This document shows, piece after piece, positions 1 to 9,999 of a stretch of DNA of 64,000 nucleotides. Made by a program: the position numbers and the translations under genes. This DNA is from Planctomycetota bacterium (GTDB lineage Bacteria; Planctomycetota; UBA1135; UBA2386): positions 186,001 through 250,000 of the forward strand of contig JAEUHR010000028.1 in assembly GCA_016794425.1 (NCBI GenBank), in the 5' to 3' direction. Each line of letters starts with the position of its first letter. The first letter of the stretch is position 1. The notes under the pieces are model-generated. The model saw only the letters and a program-made list of their open reading frames with translations, was not told the DNA's origin and searched no databases.

Positions 1-67
1 CGACGCGGCGCAGCAGTTCGAGGCGATCTGGCACCACCTCGGCAGCCGGCTGCCGCGCCGCCGATGA
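1..67 (+). CDS. C-terminal end of an unidentified CDS (partial)
   Basis: The frame that begins at base 2 is open from the window edge to a TGA at 65-67 and encodes about 21 residues ending in a basic LPRRR tail. Its stop overlaps the ATG of the aminotransferase fusion (ATGA at 64-67), so the two genes are probably translationally coupled in one operon. Too little is visible to name the product. A histidine-biosynthesis gene would fit the neighbour, but nothing in the residues shows it. Confidence 0.5.
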   Translation, partial: DAAQQFEAIWHHLGSRLPRRR

Positions 68-1539
68 GCGGGCCGCGTCCGGCCGGGCGCGTGCCGCAGG
101 GCGCGGCCGGCATCCCGCGGCCACCGGCGGGGATCGACCTGCGGCTCGACGGCAACCAGGGTCGGGCGCCGTCGGCCGCGTTCGTCGCGGCGCTGCCGGA
201 CGCCGCGCGGGCGCTGCGCGACTACCCGCTGGAGCCGGCGCTCGAGGCGGCGCTGGCCGCCCACCACGGCACGACGGCGGACCGCGTGTTCGTCGGTGCC
301 GGCGCCGACGACGTGCTGGATCGGCTCTGCCGCGCGGTGCTGGAGCCCGGCCGCGCCGCGATCGTGCCGTTGCCGACGTTCGAGATGCTGCCGCGCTACG
401 TCGCGGCGACCGGTGCCGAACTGGTGGCGCCGGCGTGGACCGAAGGCGCCTGGCCGCGCGACGCGGTGCTGCGCGCGATCACCACCGCCACGGCGCTGGT
501 CGCGATCGTGTCGCCCAACAACCCGACCGGCCTCGTCGCCACCGCCGACGACGTGCGCGCGGTCGCGGCAGCGGCGCCGCACGCGGTCGTGCTGGTCGAC
601 GCGGCCTACGCCGAGTTCGGCGGCGACGACCTGACCGCGGTCGCACGATCGTTGCCGAACGCGGTCGCCGTGCGCACGTTCAGCAAGGCGTACGGCCTCG
701 CCGGGCTGCGCGTCGGCTATGCGCTGGGCTGGCCCGAACTGGTCGGCTGGCTGCGCCGCGTCGGCAGTCCGTTCACCTGCGGCACCTGGAGCCGCGTCGT
801 CGCCGCCGAGCGGCTCGCGCGTTCCGCCGCCGAGGTCGCGGCCTACGTGCGCGACGCGATCCGCGAACGTTCGGCGCTGACCGCGCAGCTGCAGGCGCTC
901 GGCCTGCTGCCGCTGCCATCGGCCGGCAACTTCGTGTTCGTGCGCGGCGGCGATCCGCAGTGGCTGCGCGACGCGCTGGCCGGGCTCGGCATCGCCGTGC
1001 GGGCGTTCGCCGACGGCGTGCGCATCACGCTGCCGGCGGCCGACGCGGCGTTCGCGCGGCTCGAACGCGCACTGGCCGCCGCGGTGCGGCCCGACGCACT
1101 GCTGTTCGACCTCGACGGCGTGCTCGCCGACCTCGAGGGGCGCCACGCGATCGCGGCGGTGGCCGACGTCGCGGCGCTGGCGGCGCACCGGCCGCTCGGC
1201 GTCGTCACCAGCTGTCCGCGGCGGCTCGCCGAATCGGTGCTGGCGCGGCACGGTTTCGCGCCGCACCTGCGCGCGCTGGTCACCGCCGAGGACGGCCCCG
1301 GCAAACCGAGTCCGGTGCCGGTGCAGCTGGCGCTGCAGCGGCTCGGTGCAACCTCGGCCTGGATGCTCGGCGACAACCCGGGCGACGTGCTGGCGGCGCG
1401 CGCAGCCGGCGTCGTGCCGCTGGCGGTCGCGCCGCGCGGCATCGGCGCCGAGGCGCACGCCGAACGGCTCTGCGCTGCCGGCGCGGCGCGGCTGGTCGGC
1501 GGCATCGCCGACCTGCTGCCGCTGGTTCAGCGCACCTGA
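64..1539 (+). CDS. hisC: Histidinol-phosphate aminotransferase fused to a HAD phosphatase domain
   Basis: A 491-residue two-domain protein. Residues 1-340 form a class I/II PLP aminotransferase of HisC type: SPNNPTG at 150-156, D179/Y182 for the cofactor, and the PLP-binding lysine K208 in FSKAYGLAGLRVGY. HisC makes histidinol phosphate from imidazole-acetol phosphate. Residues 343-491 carry all HAD motifs: DLDGV (nucleophile D349, acid D351), T383, K414 in GKPSP, and LGDNPGD (D437, D441). Only about 30 residues separate motifs I and II, so the usual C1 cap is missing. The HAD part could be the histidinol-phosphate phosphatase (HisN role), giving two consecutive steps in one chain, but that is inference. 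The ATG overlaps the upstream stop. The 3' end overlaps the antisense tail of the M28 gene. Confidence 0.8.
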   Translation: MSGPRPAGRVPQGAAGIPRPPAGIDLRLDGNQGRAPSAAFVAALPDAARALRDYPLEPALEAALAAHHGTTADRVFVGAGADDVLDRLCRAVLEPGRAAIVPLPTFEMLPRYVAATGAELVAPAWTEGAWPRDAVLRAITTATALVAIVSPNNPTGLVATADDVRAVAAAAPHAVVLVDAAYAEFGGDDLTAVARSLPNAVAVRTFSKAYGLAGLRVGYALGWPELVGWLRRVGSPFTCGTWSRVVAAERLARSAAEVAAYVRDAIRERSALTAQLQALGLLPLPSAGNFVFVRGGDPQWLRDALAGLGIAVRAFADGVRITLPAADAAFARLERALAAAVRPDALLFDLDGVLADLEGRHAIAAVADVAALAAHRPLGVVTSCPRRLAESVLARHGFAPHLRALVTAEDGPGKPSPVPVQLALQRLGATSAWMLGDNPGDVLAARAAGVVPLAVAPRGIGAEAHAERLCAAGAARLVGGIADLLPLVQRT

Positions 1540-2554
1540 CGCGCACCGGTTCGGCCCAGTGCAACATCGTCGCCAGCACGGCCTGCGCGTTCCGCCGCAG
1601 GAACACCGGATCGAGCGTCGCCGGCGTGTCGGTGGGCCGGTGGTAGTGCGGGTTGCGGTACTCGGCGGTGTCGCCCAGCGCGATCGACGGAATGCCGGCC
1701 TGCCAGTAGTTCCAGGTGTCGATGCGGTTGGCGTCGCCGGACCAGCTCGCCATGCGGTTCAGGCTGTAGTAGCGCAGCTCGGGCACGTAGGCCTCGATCG
1801 CGGCCTCGTGCAGGTTGCCGAGCCAGCCCGACGCGTGGTTGCCCGCGACGAGCACGAAGTCGCCGACCGTCGGCGGGCCGAGCAGCAGCGGGATGCGGAA
1901 CGGCGACTGCTGCGAGTCCGGCGCCGACGACGCGAAGCCGACCATGTCGAGCGTCAACGCGCCCTCGGGCAGCGGCGCGCCGCTGCGCTGCAGCTGTTCG
2001 ACGTGTTCGCGGCTGCCGACCAGGCCCTCCTCCTCCTGCGCGTAGAACACGAACCGGATCGTCTTCGTCGTCGGCACGGCGTGCACGAGCCGCGCGACTT
2101 CGAGCAGCACCGCGACACCGCTGGCGTTGTCGTCGGCGCCCGGCCCGAACGCGACGCTGTCGTAGTGGGCGCCGAGTTCGACCACCGGCGCGTCGGCGGC
2201 AGCGCCGGGCTTCTCGGCGACGAGGTTGTGGTGCTTGTCGACCTTGCCGGTCGCGACCCACGCGACGGCGCCGTCGCCTGTCACCTGCCGCTGCCACACC
2301 TGCGTCGGCGCGACGTAGCCAGCGCGGCGCGGTGCATAGCCGCAGCGTGCCAGCTCCCGTTCGAGGTACGCCAGCGTGGCCTCGCTCGCTGCGGCGTCGC
2401 CGGCCGGCCGCGGGCCGATCGCGCACAGCGCCTCCACGTGCGCCAGCAGCCGCGCGGTGTCGACGCTGGCGACGCGCTGTTCGATCGCGGGGTCGGGGGA
2501 CAGTGCACAGGCGCCGGCCGCCGCGGCCAGCACACAGACGATCGGGGTTCGCAT
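1280..2554 (-). CDS. M28-family secreted zinc aminopeptidase with anomalous C-terminal extension
   Basis: A 424-residue ORF with an N-terminal signal ending in a lipobox-like ACAL (residues 14-18). The M28 signature follows: GAHYDSV, GADDNASG, AQEEEGLVGS, and a late HYHRPTDTP giving the last zinc histidine. The family removes N-terminal residues from peptides outside the cytoplasm. The family-like part ends near LHWAEP, about base 1545. From there the frame runs 260 bases antisense through the hisC fusion as an Arg/Ala/Pro-rich tail of about 80 residues that looks like translated antisense DNA. A stop in another frame sits near 1530-1533, so a small indel is plausible. The start overlaps the amidohydrolase stop by one base (TGATG), making it the last gene of that unit. 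Confidence 0.75.
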   Translation of the reverse strand: MRTPIVCVLAAAAGACALSPDPAIEQRVASVDTARLLAHVEALCAIGPRPAGDAAASEATLAYLERELARCGYAPRRAGYVAPTQVWQRQVTGDGAVAWVATGKVDKHHNLVAEKPGAAADAPVVELGAHYDSVAFGPGADDNASGVAVLLEVARLVHAVPTTKTIRFVFYAQEEEGLVGSREHVEQLQRSGAPLPEGALTLDMVGFASSAPDSQQSPFRIPLLLGPPTVGDFVLVAGNHASGWLGNLHEAAIEAYVPELRYYSLNRMASWSGDANRIDTWNYWQAGIPSIALGDTAEYRNPHYHRPTDTPATLDPVFLRRNAQAVLATMLHWAEPVRVRCAEPAAAGRRCRRPAAPRRQRRAVRRAPRRRCRAARPPAARRRLRAPPARRPGCRRASRPRLHRAAAAPAAPAPDSVCRGRPRR

Positions 2555-3894
2555 CAGCGTGACTGCAGCTGCCGTAGGCGCTCGCGGTACTTCTTCGCCA
2601 GTTCCGTCTGTCTGTTTCGCAGGTCGACCTGCCGGCCCTGCACGAACGCCACGTCGATGGTCGTCGTCAGTTCGAACGGGTGGCCCGAGGCGACGAACAG
2701 CGTCGCCTCCTTGCCGGCCGCGAGGGAGCCGAGCCGGTCGCCGACGCCGAGGATGTCGGCCGCGTCCTGCGTGATCGCGGCCAGTGCGCGCGTCTCGTCG
2801 AGGCCGTACGCGACTGCGGTCGCGGCGTGGTACGGCAGGTTGCGGTCGTTGCTGAAGTCCGAGCCGGTGCCGATGCAGAACTTCACGCCGGCGGCTGCCA
2901 GCCGCGCCGGCAGCGTGAACGCCTCGTCGTAGTCACTGTCGTCGCGGCGCGGCAGCCGGTGCACGCCGTTCAGGATCACCGGCACCGCGCGTTCGCGCAG
3001 CAGCAGCGCGCACTGCGCGGCGTCGCGGCCGCCGACGACCACGGCGCGCAGCTGGCGTTCGCCGGCCCAGCGCACCGCCGACTCGATCTGCTCCTGTTCC
3101 TCGGCGAGCAGGAACACCGGCACCTCGCCGCGCAGCGCGCCGATCAGCGCTTCGTGGCGCACGTCCAGCGGCACCGTCGGATCGGCCGTGCGCGCGTCGA
3201 GCCACGCGCGCGCCGCCGCGAACGCGGCGTCGATGCGCTGCCGCTGCTGCCGGACGCCGCGCTCCGGTTCCTCGTCGCCGTCGGCGCCGCGCTCGGGGCC
3301 GCGGCGGAACCGCCGGCCGGCCTGGTTGGCAGGCCAGGCGACGACGACGCCGGCTTCGGCGCGCACCGTCAGGTCCGCATTGGTCCAGCCGTCGAGCCGG
3401 ATCACCGAGGCGCGACCCGGCAGCAGGCCGCCGCGCGGGAACGTGCCGGCGGTCAGCACGCCGTTGCTGCGCGCGATCGGGATCGCGGCCGAGTCCGGGT
3501 TCAGCGCCACCGCGGCGATCGCCTCGGGGCTGAAGTCGCCGCTCTCGTCGGTGTCGACCGACTGCGGCACCATGCCGATCTCGACCAGGCCCAGCGTCGT
3601 GCACGCGGAGACCAGGCCCGGGAACACGTGTTTGCCGGCGAGGTCGAGCACCAGCGGTTCGACACCGGCCGGCAGCGTCGGCTGGCGATCGGCCGGCAGC
3701 ACCTCGCGGATCACGCCGCCGTCGAACCACAGCGAACCGCCGAGCACGACGCCGCCGGTCACCGTGTGCAGCACGGCGTTCTGCAACAGCACCGGACGCG
3801 ACTGCGGCGGCGCCTTCGGCAGCAGGTCCTGCGCCGGGGTCAGGACGGCGGTCGCCAGCAGCGCCGCGGGGAAACGGAACGGAGCGCGGCTCAT
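2554..3894 (-). CDS. Secreted amidohydrolase-family protein lacking the HxH metal motif
   Basis: A 446-residue protein with a short signal peptide (residues 1-21, ending TPAQ). It has the composite amidohydrolase fold: an N-terminal beta sandwich strand set, a TIM barrel, and a C-terminal GSLAAGKEATLFVASG segment typical of imidazolonepropionase-like members. At the place where the family has HxH after the PGL turn, this protein reads FPGLVSACTTLG, so the first two metal-binding histidines are absent. GTGSDFSND near residue 345 keeps an Asp at the last metal position. Catalysis is therefore doubtful and a binding or partner role is possible. Its ATG overlaps the stop of the double amidohydrolase (ATGA at 3891-3894), so the two are probably made together. 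Confidence 0.75.
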   Translation of the reverse strand: MSRAPFRFPAALLATAVLTPAQDLLPKAPPQSRPVLLQNAVLHTVTGGVVLGGSLWFDGGVIREVLPADRQPTLPAGVEPLVLDLAGKHVFPGLVSACTTLGLVEIGMVPQSVDTDESGDFSPEAIAAVALNPDSAAIPIARSNGVLTAGTFPRGGLLPGRASVIRLDGWTNADLTVRAEAGVVVAWPANQAGRRFRRGPERGADGDEEPERGVRQQRQRIDAAFAAARAWLDARTADPTVPLDVRHEALIGALRGEVPVFLLAEEQEQIESAVRWAGERQLRAVVVGGRDAAQCALLLRERAVPVILNGVHRLPRRDDSDYDEAFTLPARLAAAGVKFCIGTGSDFSNDRNLPYHAATAVAYGLDETRALAAITQDAADILGVGDRLGSLAAGKEATLFVASGHPFELTTTIDVAFVQGRQVDLRNRQTELAKKYRERLRQLQSR

Positions 3895-6800
3895 CGGACA
3901 CCTCCGGCAGCGTGGTCGCGGCAGCAGTAGTTCCCGGTCAGGTCTTCGGCGGCCCAGTAGGCGTCCTTCGGGTCGCCTTCGCGCGCCGGTTTGCCCTTCG
4001 CGGTCGTCGCGACCTTCTGCAGCAGGCGCTGCCGTTCGGCGGCGATCGCGGTGCGTGCGGCGCGGTCCGCTTCGAGCGAGAACAGCTGGCGGCCGTCGAC
4101 CCAGGTCGCCTCACAGCGCGCCGCGTAGCTCAGCGGATCGGCCGACCACAGCGCGAGGTCGGCGTCGAGGCCCGGCGCGATCGAACCGGTGCGGTCGGCG
4201 ATGCCGAGCTGGATCGCCGGGTTGCGCGTGACGAAGCACAGCGCCTCGTGCGGCGGCAGGCCGCCGTACTTGACCGCCTTGCCGGCCTCGGTGTTGAGCC
4301 GCCGCGCGTGTTCGTCGCTGTCGCTGTTGAACGACACGTTGACGCCGGCCGCGTGCAGCAGCGCGCCGTTCTCCGGGATCGCGTCCCAGACCTCGAACTT
4401 GTAGCCCCACCAGTCGCTGAACGACGACGCGCCGACCGCGGCCTCGGCGATCGCGTCGGCGACCTTGTAGCCCTCGAGCACGTGCTGGAACGTGCCGATC
4501 CTGATGCCGTGCTCCTTGGCGATGCCGCACAGCATGAAGATCTCGTCCTGGCGGTAGCTGTGGCAGTGGATGCGGCGCGTGCCGGCGAGCACCTCGGCCA
4601 GTGCGTCGAGTTCGAGGTCGCGGCGCGGCGGGCTGCTGCGTGCGCGCTCGGTCGGGTCGAGTGCCTCGTAGGCCGCGCGCTCGGCGGCGTAGGCTTCGGC
4701 CGCGGCCAGGCGATCGCGGATCAGCGCCTCGACGCCCATGCGCGTCGCCGGATAGCGGCTGCCGCGGTCGCTGTCGTTGGCGTTGCGCGGGTTCTCGCCG
4801 AGCGCCCACTTGATGCCGGCCGGCGCGCCGGCGAAGCGCATGTCGTCGGGGTGCAGCGCGCCCCAGCGCACCTTGGTGGTGCAGCTCTGGCCGCCGATTG
4901 CGTTCGCCGAGCCGTGCAGCTGGTTCACGCAGGTCACGCCGCCGGCCAGCTGGCGGTACCAGTTGGCGTCGTCGGGGTCGACCACGTCCTCGACGCGCAC
5001 CTCGGCGGTCACGGCCTGGCCGCCTTCGTTGACGCCGCGCGCGATGCCGGTGTGCGAGTGGCAGTCGATCAGCCCCGGCGTCAGGTGCTTGCCGGTGCCG
5101 TCGACGACGACCACGTCGACCGGCAGGTTCGGCAGGTCGCGCACGACGCCGACGAACGCGATGCGACCGCCCTGCACGTAGACCGCGCCGCCGCGGATCG
5201 GTTCGCGGCCGTCGCACGGCCACACGGTGGCGCCGGCGACCACGAAGTCGCGCGCCGGCGGCGGCGTCACGAAGCCGTAGCCGCCGAGCGGCGTCGGCAG
5301 CGGCGACCGCTCCGGCGGCGGCGCGCGTTCGCCGCGCGGCTTCTTCGCCGGCGCGGCGTCGGCTTTGGCTTCGCTCGGCGTCGCGCGGACCTCGTGCTCG
5401 GTGCCGTCGGGCGCCGTGCGCACGCCGGCGAGGCCGGTGCCTTCGCGCCACAGCCGCAGCCAGTGCGCCTGTGTGCCGTCGAGCGCCTCGCCGGCGAGCC
5501 GGAACGTCACCGCGCCCGGTTCGCGTGCGACCGCGGTGGCCTCGAGCTCGGCGTCGCCGACCTTGCAGCGGACCTTGTCGCCGTCGACGGTCAGCACCGG
5601 GGTCGCGTCGGCGCGCGGCCAGCCGGCGGTCCACGACCAGGTGCCGTCGAGCCCGCGGTCCTTCGGTTCGTGGATCACGTGGCGCCGGCCGCCGACCCAG
5701 ACGTCGCGCACCTCGCCGTCCTCGGCGAACAACTCGCCGGCGACCACGACCAGGTTCGCCAGCTTGCCGCGTTCGATCGTGCCGGCGTCGCCACCGATGC
5801 CGAGCAGGCCGGCCGGCATCACGGTCAGCGCGCGCAGCGCCTCGTCGGCGGTCACGCCGCAGTGCATCGCGTCGCGCACGCGCGCCGGGAAGTCCTTGCG
5901 GTCGCGCAGCCGCGCCGTGGTCCACGCGATCTCGACCGAGGCCTCGAGCAGGCGCTTGCTGTTGGTCGGCGCCTGTTCCCAGGACTGCAGCTGCCGCAGC
6001 GACACGCGTTCGATCGCGGCGGCGGAGCCGACGTCGGGCGCGTCGGGCAGCTGCAGCGGCACGACGATCGGCGTGCGCGCCGCCGCCAGCGCGGCGAGCC
6101 GCCGGAACTCCATGCCGCTGCCGACCAGCACCGCGCGGCGGCGGAACTCGTGCGCGATCGCGACGGCGCGCAGCGCCTGCAGCTCGTCGGCGACGTCGAA
6201 CCACAGCGGCTGGTCCGGGTTCGCGAGCGCGGCCAGCGCCGCGCGCGGCTGCGGCGCGGCACCCGGCGTCGCCAGGCACCGCGCGTACCAGTCCGCATCG
6301 GCCAGCGTCTGCCGCAGCAGCGCGACCGCGCCCATCTGGCTGCTCGGGTAGCCGCCGCGGCTCGTCTGCAGGCTGGCCAGCTGGTAGACCGCGTCCCGGA
6401 CCACGCGCACCGGCTCGGTCGGCGAGGGTTCGTCGAGCTGCACGACGCAGCTGGTGCCCTTCAGGTTGCCGCCGGTCGGCACGCAGGCCACGGTCGTGAA
6501 GCCGAGCCGCCGCAGCGCGGCGCGGTCCGCGGCGGGCACCAGCGCGCCGTCGCGCGCGTGGCGCTGCGGCTGGATCGCGGGGTTCCAGTGCTGGTCGGCG
6601 GCCGTCTTGTCGAGCGCCGGCACGTCGGTCGGCACGAACGGATCGATCAGGCCCGGGTAGATCGTGAGCCCGGTGCAGTCGACGACGGTCGCGCCGGCGG
6701 GCGGCGCGTTGCGATCGACGGCGGTGATGCGGCCGTCGCGCAGCACGATCGTGAAGCCTTCGATCGTGTTGCCGGGCGCCTGCACGATGCGCGCGCCGGT

Positions 6801-6908
6801 CAGCGCGAACCAGCCCGGGTCGACCGGCCGCGGACCCTCGTGCGGGGGTTCCTGGGCGAGCGTGGCGGCGAGCAGACCGAACGTGGCCACGAGCGGGCGA
6901 ACGCGCAT
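3891..6908 (-). CDS. Double-domain secreted amidohydrolase (degenerate N domain, intact C domain)
   Basis: A 1005-residue protein from an ATG at 6908. The upstream extension of the frame is the antisense of the kinase gene and was discarded. A signal peptide ends near LAQ (residue 19). The N-terminal amidohydrolase domain (about 30-410) reads YPGLIDPFVPTD, with no HxH. A Lys/Ala/Pro linker lies at about 511-540. The C-terminal domain (about 550-980) has PGLIDCHSHTG with H617 and H619, further histidines in RIHCHSYRQ, and SFNSDSDEH as the late Asp motif. Only the C half looks able to bind the two metals. The family hydrolyses cyclic amides, amino-acid derivatives or dipeptides; the substrate here is unknown. 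Downstream genes are a second degenerate amidohydrolase and an M28 peptidase, which suggests peptide scavenging. Confidence 0.8.
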   Translation of the reverse strand: MRVRPLVATFGLLAATLAQEPPHEGPRPVDPGWFALTGARIVQAPGNTIEGFTIVLRDGRITAVDRNAPPAGATVVDCTGLTIYPGLIDPFVPTDVPALDKTAADQHWNPAIQPQRHARDGALVPAADRAALRRLGFTTVACVPTGGNLKGTSCVVQLDEPSPTEPVRVVRDAVYQLASLQTSRGGYPSSQMGAVALLRQTLADADWYARCLATPGAAPQPRAALAALANPDQPLWFDVADELQALRAVAIAHEFRRRAVLVGSGMEFRRLAALAAARTPIVVPLQLPDAPDVGSAAAIERVSLRQLQSWEQAPTNSKRLLEASVEIAWTTARLRDRKDFPARVRDAMHCGVTADEALRALTVMPAGLLGIGGDAGTIERGKLANLVVVAGELFAEDGEVRDVWVGGRRHVIHEPKDRGLDGTWSWTAGWPRADATPVLTVDGDKVRCKVGDAELEATAVAREPGAVTFRLAGEALDGTQAHWLRLWREGTGLAGVRTAPDGTEHEVRATPSEAKADAAPAKKPRGERAPPPERSPLPTPLGGYGFVTPPPARDFVVAGATVWPCDGREPIRGGAVYVQGGRIAFVGVVRDLPNLPVDVVVVDGTGKHLTPGLIDCHSHTGIARGVNEGGQAVTAEVRVEDVVDPDDANWYRQLAGGVTCVNQLHGSANAIGGQSCTTKVRWGALHPDDMRFAGAPAGIKWALGENPRNANDSDRGSRYPATRMGVEALIRDRLAAAEAYAAERAAYEALDPTERARSSPPRRDLELDALAEVLAGTRRIHCHSYRQDEIFMLCGIAKEHGIRIGTFQHVLEGYKVADAIAEAAVGASSFSDWWGYKFEVWDAIPENGALLHAAGVNVSFNSDSDEHARRLNTEAGKAVKYGGLPPHEALCFVTRNPAIQLGIADRTGSIAPGLDADLALWSADPLSYAARCEATWVDGRQLFSLEADRAARTAIAAERQRLLQKVATTAKGKPAREGDPKDAYWAAEDLTGNYCCRDHAAGGVR

Positions 6909-6937
6909 CGCCGCAGCATACGGCGGCGCGGTCGCGG

Positions 6938-9282
<2,345 letters not shown>

Positions 9283-9286
<4 letters not shown>

Positions 9287-9897
9287 GGCACCGGCCCCTT
9301 GCGCGACAGCTTCAGCAGGTGCGGGCTCGGCTTGATGCCCTGGCGCTGCAGCGCGTCGGCGTTGACCTCGAAGCGTACGTCGGCGGCCTCCGCGAACAGC
9401 TGGATCGAACCGCCGGTGGCCGCGAACCCGGGCCGTTCGCAGACGATCGGCAGCGGCTTGTCGGCATGGCGCGCGACAACGCGCGCCAGCACCTTCGGGT
9501 CGATCGACTGCGCGACGTAGAGCAGGTCGCAGTGTTCGGCCGCGCGGCCCTCGATCGCCGTCAGCGTCTCGATCGCGACCACGGTCGCCGTCGCCTCGCC
9601 GACCTGCTTGCCGGGCAGCAGGCGCTGCGCGGCGGCGGTGACGTCGTCCTTGCCGAGCACGCCGATGCGGAACACCGGCGCGCGGTGGTCGTCGCGCTGC
9701 GGCGGCTTCTCGGGAGTCAGGTAGCCAGCGAGCTTCAGCACCGTGCCGGCGCGCGCATCGGCGGGTGTGCAGCGTTCGGCCGGCGGCGGTTTCGGCGGCG
9801 TCTCGACCTCCTGCGCGGTCGCCAATGCGACCAGCAGCGGCCACGTCCAGAGGACGGCCGCGCCGCGCTTCTGCCTGACCTCGGTGCGCCCACGCAT
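9283..9897 (-). CDS. YfiR-like (DUF4154) periplasmic protein
   Basis: 204 residues with a basic N-terminus and hydrophobic signal ([15 protein letters not shown]). The mature part matches the DUF4154/YfiR pattern: [29 protein letters not shown], then [18 protein letters not shown] and LLKLSR at the end. YfiR of Pseudomonas is a periplasmic repressor of a membrane diguanylate cyclase. Here the next gene is a hybrid kinase with a periplasmic sensor, joined by a GTGA overlap, so a ligand- or redox-responsive input to the kinase is the likely role. A Pro-rich linker (PPKPPPAE) follows the signal peptide. Confidence 0.8.
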
Positions 9898-9999
9898 CGC
9901 CGCGGCGTCATCGGCGACGCCGCGCGGCGGCTTGACGGCGGCCGGGACCGCACCGTGACTACGGGAGATCCCGGGTGTCTCGTACCGGGACGTGCGGCC

